From: Dorea formicigenerans
GTDB lineage: Bacteria; Bacillota; Clostridia; Lachnospirales; Lachnospiraceae
Assembly: GCF_025150245.1 (NCBI RefSeq)
Contig: NZ_CP102279.1
Location: forward strand, 1,051,423-1,115,422
Length of the DNA stretch: 64,000 nucleotides
Reading direction: 5' to 3'
Below the pieces are notes generated by a model. That model was not told the DNA's origin and made no database searches. It worked only from the letters and a program-made list of their open reading frames with translations. Made by a program: the position numbers and the translations under genes. Shown here piece after piece: positions 9,601 through 17,224 of this stretch; the stretch's first letter is position 1; each line of letters starts with the position of its first letter.

Positions 9601-11160
9601 GCACAGCTCATTTATGACTGTAAAAATGCAAATAAAGACGCAAGGATTTCCGTAAAACTTGTATCTGAAGCAGGTGTTGGAACTGTCGCGGCCGGAGTCG
9701 CAAAAGCAGGAGCCGGACTGATCCTGATCTCTGGATATGATGGAGGAACCGGAGCGGCGGCTAAGAGTTCTATCCACAATGCAGGACTTCCTTGGGAGCT
9801 TGGACTTGCGGAAACACATCAGACATTGATCCAAAATGGACTGCGTGAACGTGTCCGTATTGAGACAGATGGAAAATTGATGAGTGGTCGTGACGTGGCA
9901 ATTGCAGCAATTCTTGGAGCAGAGGAATTTGGATTTGCGACAGCACCACTTGTAACTATGGGATGCGTTATGATGCGGGTGTGTAATCTGGATACATGTC
10001 CGGTTGGTGTGGCAACACAGAATCCGGAACTTCGCAAGAACTTCCGCGGAAAACCGGAATACGTCATCAACTTTATGAGATTCATCGCACAGAATCTGCG
10101 CGAATATATGGCAAAATTAGGTGTTCGTACGATTGATGAACTGGTTGGAAGGACTGACCTTCTGAAAGTCAAAGAAGTGCCGACATCTGATCGTGCAGCA
10201 ACACTGGATTTAAGCCAGATCCTGCAAAACCCTTATGAGGGAACAAAGACACCAATGACTTATAATCCAAAGAAGATTTATGATTTCGAACTGGAGAAGA
10301 CGCTGGACGAAAGAGTCCTTGTAAAAGAACTGCTTCCGGCACTTGAAAAGCATCAGAAGAGAAGCCTGGAAGTCGATGTCACGAACACCAACCGTACATT
10401 TGGAACAATTTTCGGATCAGAAATTACAAGAAGATATCCGGAAGGCGTAGAGGAAGACAGTTATGTGATCAAATGTACCGGAGCAGGCGGTCAATCATTT
10501 GGTGCATTTATTCCAAAGGGTCTGACACTGGAACTTGTAGGAGACGGCAATGATTATTTTGGTAAAGGTCTCTCAGGCGGAAAACTGATCGTGTATCCAC
10601 CGAAGGGTGTTACATTTAAACACGAAGAGAATATTATAATAGGAAATGTTGCACTTTACGGAGCAACCAGTGGTAAAGCTTTTATCAATGGTGTGGCAGG
10701 TGAGCGTTTTGCTGTCCGAAACTCTGGCGCAAAAGCAGTTGTAGAAGGTGTTGGTGATCATGGATGTGAGTACATGACCGGCGGATGTGTTGTTGTTCTT
10801 GGCAAGACTGGAAAGAACTTTGCAGCCGGAATGAGCGGCGGTGTCGCTTATGTACTGGATCTGAACAGTGATCTTTATAAGAATATTAATAAGCAGATGG
10901 TAAATATTGAACGAGTAACTTCGAAGTTTGAAATCAACGAGTTGAAAGAAATGATCGAAGAGCATGTGGCTTATACGAATTCTGAGAGCGGAAAAGAAAT
11001 TCTGGACCACTTTACCGATTATCTGCCGAAATTTAAGAAAATCATTCCGATTGATTACGAGAAAATGCTTTCTACTATCGTTCAGATGGAAGAACAGGGC
11101 ATGAGCAGTGAGCAGGCTAGAATTGAAGCATTTTACGCAATTAAAGAAGGAAGAAGATAG
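6622..11160 (+). CDS. gltB: Glutamate synthase, large (alpha) subunit
   Basis: 1512 residues, full family length. With GltD it makes two glutamates from glutamine and 2-oxoglutarate. Domains in order: class-II glutamine amidotransferase whose nucleophile would be C22 (HDNCGIGA) after removal of a 21-residue propeptide; a central domain; the FMN/Fe-S synthase barrel (GAMSYGSISKEAH, GEGGEEIERL, KPGEGGHLPGGKV, SGYDGGTGAA, then the cysteine cluster MGCVMMRVCNLDTCPVGVATQ for a 3Fe-4S centre); and the C-terminal beta-helix (FGAFIPKGLTLELVGDGNDYFGKGLSGG). The stop is 13 bp before gltD, which follows in the same operon. Confidence 0.97.
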   Translation: MNGQQRQKNAGLYRPSFEHDNCGIGAIVNIKGQKSHDTVANALKIVEQLEHRAGKDAEGKTGDGVGILLQISHKFFSKVCKPFGIFLGSERDYGVGMFFFPQDELKRNQAKNIFEVIVEKEGMEFLGWREVPVHPDVLGSRAVECMPCIMQGFIKRPEKVEKGIDFDRRLYVVRRVFEQSSDDTYVASLSSRTIAYKGMFLVDQLRLFFADLQDKDYESAIALVHSRFSTNTNPSWERAHPNRFIVHNGEINTIRGNRDKMQAREENMESEELKGELHKVLPAINATGSDSAMLDNAIEFMVMSGMELPLAVMISIPEPWANNKSMSQKKKDFYQYYATMMEPWDGPASILFSDGDCMGAVLDRNGLRPSRYYITDDDQLILSSEVGVMDVAPEKIVVKERLRPGKMLLVDTVQGRVIGDEELKEMYADRQPYGEWLDSNLIELKNLKIPNQLVPTYKPEDLKRLQKAFGYSYEEVETSIKNMALNGGEGTAAMGIDTPLAVLSDKHQNLFNYFKQLFAQVTNPPIDAIREEVVTSTTVYIGADGNLLEEKAENCKMLKVNNPILTNVDLLKIKNMKQDGFKIAEIPTIYYKNSSLEKAMDYLFIEVDRAIRDGANILILSDRGVDEYHVAMPSLLALSGLQQHLVRTKKRTSVAIILETGEPREVHHFATLLGYGACAVNPYLAHETIRQLIDTGMLQKDYYAAVDDYNHGILSGIVKIASKMGISTIQSYQGAKIFEAIGLKEEFINRYFTDTVSRVGGIGIEEIAQDYLARHSQAFDPLGLEVDLTLDSLGQHKSRSCGEEHLYNPRTIHMLQQSTRLGNYEMFKQYTDMVNEEGAHINLRGQLDFNYPKKGIPIEEVESVDEIVQRFKTGAMSYGSISKEAHETLAIAMNRLHGKSNSGEGGEEIERLDTEKCSAIKQVASGRFGVTSRYLVSAKEIQIKMAQGAKPGEGGHLPGGKVYPWIAKTRHSTPGVSLISPPPHHDIYSIEDLAQLIYDCKNANKDARISVKLVSEAGVGTVAAGVAKAGAGLILISGYDGGTGAAAKSSIHNAGLPWELGLAETHQTLIQNGLRERVRIETDGKLMSGRDVAIAAILGAEEFGFATAPLVTMGCVMMRVCNLDTCPVGVATQNPELRKNFRGKPEYVINFMRFIAQNLREYMAKLGVRTIDELVGRTDLLKVKEVPTSDRAATLDLSQILQNPYEGTKTPMTYNPKKIYDFELEKTLDERVLVKELLPALEKHQKRSLEVDVTNTNRTFGTIFGSEITRRYPEGVEEDSYVIKCTGAGGQSFGAFIPKGLTLELVGDGNDYFGKGLSGGKLIVYPPKGVTFKHEENIIIGNVALYGATSGKAFINGVAGERFAVRNSGAKAVVEGVGDHGCEYMTGGCVVVLGKTGKNFAAGMSGGVAYVLDLNSDLYKNINKQMVNIERVTSKFEINELKEMIEEHVAYTNSESGKEILDHFTDYLPKFKKIIPIDYEKMLSTIVQMEEQGMSSEQARIEAFYAIKEGRR

Positions 11161-11173
11161 GGGGGCGGACAAC

Positions 11174-12673
11174 GTGGGAAAACCAACAGGATTTATGGAA
11201 TATGAAAGACAGGATAAGCCGGCAGAGTCACCGAAGGAGCGAATCAAGCATTTCCGCGAATTCCACACACCTTTGTCAAAAGAAGAACAGGAGCGCCAAG
11301 GTGCAAGATGTATGGCGTGTGGCGTTCCGTTCTGCCAGGCAGGACAGATGATTATGGGGATGGCAAGTGGCTGCCCTCTCCATAACCTGGTGCCGGAGTG
11401 GAATGATCTGATTTACCACGGCAACTGGGAAGAGGCTTATTACAGGTTAAAAAAGACGAATAATTTTCCGGAATTCACTTCCAGGGTATGTCCTGCACTT
11501 TGTGAGGCAGCATGTACATGTGGACTCAACGGAAATGCAGTATCATCAAAAGCGAATGAGTACAGTATTATTGAAAATGCTTACGAAAAAGGATACGCTG
11601 CGGCAAGACCGGTGAAAGTCAGAACCGGAAAGAAAGTAGCTGTTGTGGGATCAGGACCGTCCGGACTTGCTGTGGCAGATATGCTGAACCGCAGAGGACA
11701 TAGCGTGACAGTGTTTGAACGGGAAGATAAAGTCGGAGGACTTCTTCGCTATGGAATTCCAAACATGAAACTGGAAAAACAGTATATTGACCGTAAGGTA
11801 AATATTATGGAAGAAGAAGGAATTACATTTGTAACAAATTGCAATATCGGTAAAGACAAAAAAGCTTCTTCTATATTAAAAGAGTTTGACCGTGTAGTTC
11901 TCTGCTGTGGAGCTTCTCATCCAAGAGATATCAAAGCACCGGGACGGGACGCAAAAGGAATTTATTTCGCAGTCGATTTCCTGAAGTCCACGACAAAAGC
12001 ATTGTGGGCAAATGATATGAAACTGGTGGATGGCACATACATTTCTGCAAAGGGAAAACACGTTATCGTTATTGGCGGAGGTGATACGGGAAATGACTGT
12101 ATCGGAACTTCTATGAGACATAGCGCAAAATCTGTTCTTCAAGTAGAAATGATGCCCAAAGCACCAGATACTCGTGCAGATAACAACCCGTGGCCGGAGT
12201 GGCCAAAAGTCTGCAAAACAGACTATGGCCAGGAAGAAGCAGCGGCAGTCTTCGGACATGATCCGCGTGTATATCAGACAACGGTCAAAGAGTTCATCAA
12301 AGATAAGGAAGGAAATCTCTGCAAGGTCACACTTGTGAAGCTGGAGCCGAAGAAAGACGAGAAAACCGGACGCATGATGATGACTGAGATACCGGGAACT
12401 GAGTATACAGTACAGGCAGATCTTGTACTTATTGCAGCAGGATTTCTTGGAAGTGAAGAATATGTGACAAAAGCATTTGGCGTGGAAGTCAATGCGCGTA
12501 CAAATGTGGCAACACCGGCAGGTGAGTATCATACAAATGTGGAGCGGGTGTTCACAGCGGGAGATATGCACAGAGGTCAGTCACTGGTTGTATGGGCAAT
12601 CCGCGAAGGAAGAGAAGCCGCACAGGAAATCGATATCAGCCTGATGGGATATACGAATATGAATGTACAGTAA
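11174..12673 (+). CDS. gltD: Glutamate synthase, small (beta) subunit
   Basis: 499 residues. It supplies electrons from NAD(P)H to GltB. The N-terminal cysteines (CMACGVPFC, SGCPLHN, CPALCEAAC) bind two 4Fe-4S clusters. Rossmann motifs for FAD (VVGSGPSGLAVADML) and NADPH (VIGGGDTGNDC) follow, and the C-terminus has the VFTAGDMHRGQSLVVWAI motif. I chose the GTG at 11174 because AGGGGGGC stands 7 bases before it and it restores the usual GKPTGFMEYERQ start; longer in-frame starts lie inside gltB. It is the last gene of the operon, with a terminator 14 bp downstream. Confidence 0.96.
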   Translation: MGKPTGFMEYERQDKPAESPKERIKHFREFHTPLSKEEQERQGARCMACGVPFCQAGQMIMGMASGCPLHNLVPEWNDLIYHGNWEEAYYRLKKTNNFPEFTSRVCPALCEAACTCGLNGNAVSSKANEYSIIENAYEKGYAAARPVKVRTGKKVAVVGSGPSGLAVADMLNRRGHSVTVFEREDKVGGLLRYGIPNMKLEKQYIDRKVNIMEEEGITFVTNCNIGKDKKASSILKEFDRVVLCCGASHPRDIKAPGRDAKGIYFAVDFLKSTTKALWANDMKLVDGTYISAKGKHVIVIGGGDTGNDCIGTSMRHSAKSVLQVEMMPKAPDTRADNNPWPEWPKVCKTDYGQEEAAAVFGHDPRVYQTTVKEFIKDKEGNLCKVTLVKLEPKKDEKTGRMMMTEIPGTEYTVQADLVLIAAGFLGSEEYVTKAFGVEVNARTNVATPAGEYHTNVERVFTAGDMHRGQSLVVWAIREGREAAQEIDISLMGYTNMNVQ

Positions 12674-12686
12674 CAAAATAAGTATC

Positions 12687-12735
12687 GGGTGAGAACTTCA
12701 AACAAGCTTGATTTCTCACCCCATATTCTTTTTCT
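12687..12735 (+). terminator. Terminator of gltBD
   Basis: Perfect 9-bp stem GGGTGAGAA (12687-12695) / TTCTCACCC (12713-12721) with a T-rich tail to 12733. Confidence 0.8.
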
Positions 12736-12756
12736 GCATGGCTTGACTGGTCCAAA

Positions 12757-12808
12757 TGTTACAAAAATGTTAAAAAATATTGCAAATATGTACTGACTCA
12801 TGTATAAT
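12757..12808 (+). promoter_or_regulatory. WalR-type box and promoter of the first NlpC/P60 hydrolase
   Basis: TGTTAC (12757-12762), five A, TGTTAA (12768-12773): an exact match to the WalR consensus TGTWAH-N5-TGTWAH known from Bacillus and Staphylococcus. It sits directly upstream of a promoter TTGCAA (12780-12785), 17 bp, TATAAT (12803-12808). WalRK controls cell-wall hydrolases in those genera; use of the site here is inferred. Confidence 0.6.
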
Positions 12809-12871
12809 AACACCTAGATGTAGTAGCAAAACTATATAAAATTGTATACATTTGAGTGAGGAAGTTTTTAT

Positions 12872-14005
12872 ATGAATAAATTTGGAAGAAGAATACTGGC
12901 AGCATTAATTACGAGCAGTTTAGTAGTCACACCGGTTTTGGCAGCACCTTCAGTAGATGATCTTCAGAAGAGTAAGGCATCAGCGCAAAGTGAAGTAAAC
13001 TCACTTCAGTCACAGCTTCAGAGTATTGTAAGTAAGATTACTCAATTGGAAGCTGATCTTACAACAAAGGGTGAAGAGATTATTCAGGCGCAGGCAGATC
13101 TGGAACAGGCGCAGGAAGACGAGAAGACACAGTATGCGGCTATGAAGCTTCGTATCAAGTATATGTATGAGGCTGGTGATGCAACAGCGCTTGAATCACT
13201 GGTAAGCTCAGAAGATTTTTCAGATCTGTTAAGTAAAGCTGAGTATGTTCAAAGTGTACATGGATATGATCGCGACAAGCTGGAAGAATATGTTGCAACT
13301 AAGCAGAAGATTGCTGATCTGAAGGATCAGCTTGAGACAGAGCAGTCACAGCTTGAGAGCATGCAGACAGAATATGAGACAGAAGAGTCTAATCTGACAA
13401 CTCTGATTGATTCAAAACAGGCAGAAGTAGCAGATCTTGATTCACAGATTCAGGAAGCGGCAGAGAAGGCGGCGAAAGAAGAGGAAGAGCGTCAGAAGAA
13501 AGCAGAAGAGGAAAGACAGAAACAACTTCAGGCAGCATCTCAGAATAGTACAACAACGAATAGTAATTCTGGCAACTCCAATAGTTCAAGCAGCTCCAAT
13601 AGTAATAAAGGCAACAGCAGCTCGAATTCAAGCAGTTCCAGTAACAAAGGAAACAGCAGTTCATCATCAAGCAGCAGTTCTGGTAGTTACGTATCCGGAA
13701 GTACAGTATCCCGTGCATATTCAGCACTTGGAAAACCGTATGTATGGGGAGCGGCAGGACCGAATTCTTTCGATTGTTCCGGACTTGTAAGTTTCTGTCT
13801 GACAGGAAGATATTCACATACATATAGCTCCAGTGATTTCGTTGGATTGACTAAGGTAAGTAATCCACAGCCAGGAGATATTTGTGTAAGAGTTGGGCAT
13901 GTAGGTGTTTATATAGGTGGAGGTCAGATGATTCATGCACCACACACAGGAGATGTAGTGAAAATATCTGCAGTACCATCTAATATGTGGTACGTTCGTC
14001 CATAA
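12872..14005 (+). CDS. Secreted NlpC/P60 peptidoglycan endopeptidase, copy 1
   Basis: 377 residues. Signal peptide (residues 1-24, cleavage near PVLAAPS), a long coiled-coil (to ~225, with the PcsB/CwlO-like MKLRIKYMYEAGD block), a Ser/Asn/Gly-rich flexible linker (~226-275), and a C-terminal NlpC/P60 domain. The catalytic cysteine is in SFDCSGLVSF and the histidines in VGHVGVYIGG and IHAPHTGD. It should cut the D-Glu to diamino-acid bond of stem peptides outside the cell; in CwlO/PcsB relatives the coiled coil keeps the enzyme inactive until FtsEX engages it. First of three tandem paralogues, each with its own promoter and terminator. Confidence 0.9.
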   Translation: MNKFGRRILAALITSSLVVTPVLAAPSVDDLQKSKASAQSEVNSLQSQLQSIVSKITQLEADLTTKGEEIIQAQADLEQAQEDEKTQYAAMKLRIKYMYEAGDATALESLVSSEDFSDLLSKAEYVQSVHGYDRDKLEEYVATKQKIADLKDQLETEQSQLESMQTEYETEESNLTTLIDSKQAEVADLDSQIQEAAEKAAKEEEERQKKAEEERQKQLQAASQNSTTTNSNSGNSNSSSSSNSNKGNSSSNSSSSSNKGNSSSSSSSSSGSYVSGSTVSRAYSALGKPYVWGAAGPNSFDCSGLVSFCLTGRYSHTYSSSDFVGLTKVSNPQPGDICVRVGHVGVYIGGGQMIHAPHTGDVVKISAVPSNMWYVRP

Positions 14006-14030
14006 AGTATATAAGAAAATGAATAATTTA

Positions 14031-14063
14031 ATGCCAGTTCTTTTTTGAAAGGACTGGCATTTG
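14031..14063 (+). terminator. Terminator after hydrolase copy 1
   Basis: ATGCCAGTTC (14031-14040) pairs with GGACTGGCAT (14051-14060) with one G-U, loop of ten, then TTGT. Confidence 0.7.
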
Positions 14064-14164
14064 TCATATACAAGAGCATATCTAGACATCTTTGATGGAA
14101 TTGTATCTGAAATGGTAAAAAAATGAACACAAAATGATAAAGATTGCGTCAAATTTGTAGCGGG

Positions 14165-14193
14165 TTGCGTAAACTATGAAAAATGTGTATAAT
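14165..14193 (+). promoter_or_regulatory. Promoter of hydrolase copy 2
   Basis: TTGCGT (14165-14170), 17 bp, TATAAT (14188-14193). The -10 context GTGTATAATAAC is nearly the same as that of copy 1 (CATGTATAATAAC), consistent with duplication. No clear WalR box precedes it. Confidence 0.65.
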
Positions 14194-14243
14194 AACGATG
14201 GGGCGTTTTCGAAAGAAAAATAATTAAAAGAGGGAAGATGAAT

Positions 14244-15341
14244 ATGAACAAAATAGGTAAGAGAATTCTGGCGGCGGCAGTTGCCAGTTCTGTACTTGTG
14301 ACACCGGTTTTTGCAGATCCATCTGTTGACGATTTGAAAAAGAGCAAAGAGTCCGCACAGAATGAAGTAAGTTCACTCCAGACCCAGCTTAATACAGTAG
14401 TGGGAAAGATTACGGAGCTGGAGTCTCAACTTAGCAGTAAAGGTGAAGAGATTATTCAGGCACAGTCAGATCTGGAAGATGCCGAGGCAGAAGAACAGAA
14501 ACAGTATGCAGATATGAAGGTTCGTATTAAGTATATGTACGAAGCTGGTGATCAGAGTGCTGTAGAAAGCTTAGTTGGTTCAGAGGATTTCTCTGATATG
14601 GTCAACAAAGCGGAATATGTAAGTAATGTACATAATTACGACAGACAGAAATTACAGGAGTACGTAGAGACAAAGCAGAAGATTTCTGATCTGAAAGATC
14701 AATTGGAAGAAGAACAGTCACAGCTTGAAAGTATGCAGACAGAGTATGAGTCACAGGAGTCGAAACTTGATAACCTGATCGCATCTAAGCAGGCAGAGGT
14801 GTCTGATCTGGATCAGCAGATCGAAGAAGCTGAGCGTAAGGCGGCGGAAGAAGAGCTGAAGAGACAGCAGGAAGAAGCAGCAAGACAGGCAGCGGCAGCA
14901 GAAGCAGCAAGACAGCAGGCTGCATCGAACAGGAATAATTCTTCCAGCTCATCAAGCAATAGCTCAAGTAATAGCAATAAGGGAAATAGTTCCAATAAAG
15001 GAACAAGCAACAATGCTCCAAGTTATGTATCAGGAGACGCAGTGTCCCGTGCAAAATCTGCACTTGGAAAACCGTATGTATGGGGAGCGACAGGACCGAA
15101 TTCCTTTGACTGTTCAGGTCTTGTAGGTTTCTGCCTGACAGGTAGATATTCACGTTCCTGCACATCAGCGTCATTGAATGCCCTTCCGACAGTGAGTAAC
15201 CCACAGCCTGGAGATGTGTGTGTAAGATCCGGACACTGTGGAATTTACATTGGAAATGGTCAGATGATCCATGCACCACATACAGGTGATGTAGTAAAAG
15301 TAGCAAGCGTCCCATCTAATATGAGAATCGTACGTCCTTAA
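14244..15341 (+). CDS. Secreted NlpC/P60 peptidoglycan endopeptidase, copy 2
   Basis: 365 residues. Same plan as the preceding gene: signal peptide to ~A24 (VTPVFADPS), coiled coil with the VRIKYMYEAGD block, an Ala/Arg-rich stretch, a short Ser/Asn linker, and an NlpC/P60 domain (FDCSGLVGFCL, GHCGIYIGNGQMIHAPHTGD). The two catalytic domains are close to identical around the active site, so this is a recent tandem copy. The ATG at 14244 is preferred to the one at 14238: the GAGGGA site is 8 bases away rather than 2, and the protein then starts MNKIGKRILAA like copy 1 (MNKFGRRILAA). Confidence 0.9.
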   Translation: MNKIGKRILAAAVASSVLVTPVFADPSVDDLKKSKESAQNEVSSLQTQLNTVVGKITELESQLSSKGEEIIQAQSDLEDAEAEEQKQYADMKVRIKYMYEAGDQSAVESLVGSEDFSDMVNKAEYVSNVHNYDRQKLQEYVETKQKISDLKDQLEEEQSQLESMQTEYESQESKLDNLIASKQAEVSDLDQQIEEAERKAAEEELKRQQEEAARQAAAAEAARQQAASNRNNSSSSSSNSSSNSNKGNSSNKGTSNNAPSYVSGDAVSRAKSALGKPYVWGATGPNSFDCSGLVGFCLTGRYSRSCTSASLNALPTVSNPQPGDVCVRSGHCGIYIGNGQMIHAPHTGDVVKVASVPSNMRIVRP

Positions 15342-15362
15342 TAAAAGAATATTGAATTTATT

Positions 15363-15394
15363 TGCCAGGATTTCTTTTGAATCCTGGCATTTTT
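15363..15394 (+). terminator. Terminator after hydrolase copy 2
   Basis: Perfect 10-bp stem TGCCAGGATT (15363-15372) / AATCCTGGCA (15380-15389) followed by TTTTT. Confidence 0.85.
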
Positions 15395-15395
15395 A

Positions 15396-15499
15396 ATATC
15401 ATGATGCCAGTGGGAGTGCAAAGCACGGAACAATCCGTAGGCATCATAGTTGGGGCTTTTGACCCCAACATCTTTAGGAAATTACAATTTCCATGATAT
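15396..15499. repeat. Hairpin-rich intergenic block, candidate structured RNA or palindromic repeat
   Basis: The ~360-bp gap before copy 3 holds nested inverted repeats: outer ATATCATG (15396-15403) / CATGATAT (15492-15499); GATGCC / GGCATC (15403-15408 with 15440-15445); GTGC-AAA-GCAC and ACGGA-ACAA-TCCGT within that arm; GTTGGGG / CCCCAAC (15449-15455 with 15463-15469); GGAAATT / AATTTCC (15477-15483 with 15486-15492). Just downstream, near 15507-15525, CCGAGGCATTCTTGAAT is the reverse complement of a segment of the palindromic repeat at 34.4 kb. No gene is seen here. The rest of the gap (15530-15702) is AT-rich and should hold the copy 3 promoter, possibly TTGATA-17-TATTCT. Confidence 0.5.
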
Positions 15500-15702
15500 A
15501 AAAACTCCGAGGCATTCTTGAATTGAGTCATATTTAAACCATAGGTGAGTCACATTTGAAAATGTCTGAAAAAAACAATCTCATTATTGATAATTCAGTA
15601 AAATTATTGTATTCTGAACGTATAAGGCAAATGAGGAGTATAACATTCGGGCGGGGGAGAAACCTGAATGTAAAAGGGTAATTAATAAGGAAGGGTGAGA
15701 GA

Positions 15703-16986
15703 ATGAAAGTACGAGTTGTTCGGGCGCTTATTGCCTCTGCTGCAGTGAGCACTTTATTTGTTACGACAGCGTTTGTAACACCAGTATTTGCGGAACCGGA
15801 GAATCGGGTGAAAGCACTGGAAAATCAGAAAAGTGAGGTTGAGGCACAGGCAGATAGTATCAATTCCCAGTTGGTTTCATTGTTGGTCAGCTATAAGGCG
15901 CTACAACAAGACATTGAGAATCAGCAGGTGAGAATTGGTGAGGTTGGACAAGACCTTGCAGTTGCGCAAGAGAATGAGCAAAAGCAATATGAAGATATGA
16001 AGCTTCGTATAAAATATATGTATGAAAATGGTGATGCATCATTTGCAGAGGCTATTCTGACTGCAACATCCTATTCGGATTTAGTCAATAAGTCTGAGTA
16101 TGTCGAGAAAGTTCATGGTTATGACCGAAACAAACTAATGGAATATGTGCAGACAAAAGAAGAAGTTGCGAATTTGAAAACAGAACTTGAAGGCGAACAG
16201 GCAGATATGGAAGTCATGGCGCAGGAGATGAGTTCACAACAGACAAATTTAGAATCAACTTTAACCCAGATGCGTGCCCAGATCGCAGATTTTGACAGCC
16301 AGCTTGCAAGTGCGCAGGCAGAGGCAGATGCAAAAGTAACAAGAATGCAGGAAGAGCAGCAAATAGCTCAGAGTAAGAGTGAAAATCAGACGGGAAATGT
16401 TTCATCGGCTAATCAGGTGGGTTCAGCAGCCAATACAGGCACGACAAAACCATCCGGAGGAAATACAACACCGTCAACGGGGAATACAACGACGCCATCG
16501 ACTGGAAATGTAAGTACGACAACACCGTCAACCGGAAATACAGGTACGGCCACACCAACGACCGGAAATACAGGGACAACGACAAAGCCGTCAACAGGAA
16601 ATTCTTCTAATACAAGCAAGCCGGGCAATGCATCTGCTGGACAGAAGATTGCCAACAAAGGCTGTGAATACATAGGGAATCCGTATGTATATGGAGGAAA
16701 CAGTCTGACGAATGGAATTGACTGTTCTGGGTTTGTGCAGCAGATTCATGCAAAATTTGGAATATCTACACCGAGAAATTCCACATCACTTCGTTATGGC
16801 GGAAAAGCTGTAGCTGTTTCAGATATGATGCCGGGAGATGTGGTCTGTTATGAGGGGCATGTCGCAATTTATATTGGTGGAGGACAGATTGTACATGCTT
16901 CCAACAGTAAACCTTATCCGGCAGGTGGAATAAAAACGTCCAACGCATATTACAGAACGATTGTTGCTGTAAGACGTTACTGGTAG
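15703..16986 (+). CDS. Secreted NlpC/P60 endopeptidase, copy 3 (Thr/Pro repeat linker)
   Basis: 427 residues. Signal peptide (cleavage near PVFAEPE), coiled coil with the same MKLRIKYMYENGDA block as its neighbours, then a low-complexity linker of five or six TPSTGNT-type units (~residues 245-305), and a C-terminal NlpC/P60 domain (catalytic cysteine in GIDCSGFVQQ, histidines in EGHVAIYIGGGQIVHAS). The catalytic domain is of a different subtype from copies 1 and 2: YVYGGNSLTNGIDCSG in place of YVWGAxGPNSFDCSG. It is therefore an older or domain-swapped relative. GAAGGGTGAGAG before the ATG. Confidence 0.9.
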   Translation: MKVRVVRALIASAAVSTLFVTTAFVTPVFAEPENRVKALENQKSEVEAQADSINSQLVSLLVSYKALQQDIENQQVRIGEVGQDLAVAQENEQKQYEDMKLRIKYMYENGDASFAEAILTATSYSDLVNKSEYVEKVHGYDRNKLMEYVQTKEEVANLKTELEGEQADMEVMAQEMSSQQTNLESTLTQMRAQIADFDSQLASAQAEADAKVTRMQEEQQIAQSKSENQTGNVSSANQVGSAANTGTTKPSGGNTTPSTGNTTTPSTGNVSTTTPSTGNTGTATPTTGNTGTTTKPSTGNSSNTSKPGNASAGQKIANKGCEYIGNPYVYGGNSLTNGIDCSGFVQQIHAKFGISTPRNSTSLRYGGKAVAVSDMMPGDVVCYEGHVAIYIGGGQIVHASNSKPYPAGGIKTSNAYYRTIVAVRRYW

Positions 16987-17068
16987 TAAAAATTACGGAT
17001 ATTGTAAAAATGTAAAAATATAAAATATAAAATATAAAATATGCAAAAATCCGATATGATGTTTTTGA

Positions 17069-17104
17069 AAAACCCTTGCATTCGCAAGGGTTTTATGATA
17101 TCAT
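17069..17104 (+). terminator. Terminator of copy 3 overlapping a possible rpsB promoter
   Basis: Perfect 11-bp stem AAAACCCTTGC (17069-17079), loop ATTC, GCAAGGGTTTT (17084-17094). A promoter-like TTGCAT (17076-17081), 17 bp, TATCAT (17099-17104) lies over the stem and would serve rpsB. The preceding bases 17018-17043 are short ATATAAA tandem repeats. Confidence 0.65.
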
Positions 17105-17148
17105 TTTAAGGTCGCAAAAAAGCACGCACATGGCTGTCTGAGACGGTG

Positions 17149-17170
17149 CCAGTCAAAAGAAAGAGACTGG
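17149..17170 (+). promoter_or_regulatory. Hairpin in the rpsB leader
   Basis: CCAGTC (17149-17154) and GACTGG (17165-17170) form a stem in the ~120-base rpsB leader. Leaders of S2 operons are often autoregulated by S2; whether this one is cannot be read from the sequence. Confidence 0.35.
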
Positions 17171-17224
17171 TTTCAAGGACGTATACCGGTGCGGAAGTAA
17201 AAAAACCAATTGGAGGAAAGAAAC

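Noticed and set aside
9559-10172. Long leftward open frames inside gltB
   Set aside because: Shadows of a strongly conserved gene; no ribosome sites and Cys/Ser-rich low-quality translations.
13389-13823. 144-codon leftward frame in NlpC/P60 copy 1
   Set aside because: Antisense of the Ser/Asn repeat linker and catalytic domain; composition (Cys/Tyr/Leu runs) reflects the repeat, not a gene.
16441-16615. Thr/Pro repeats considered as a CRISPR array
   Set aside because: The units are short, in frame and encode TPSTGN-type linker residues; there are no spacers of constant length and no cas genes. No CRISPR array was seen anywhere in the window.
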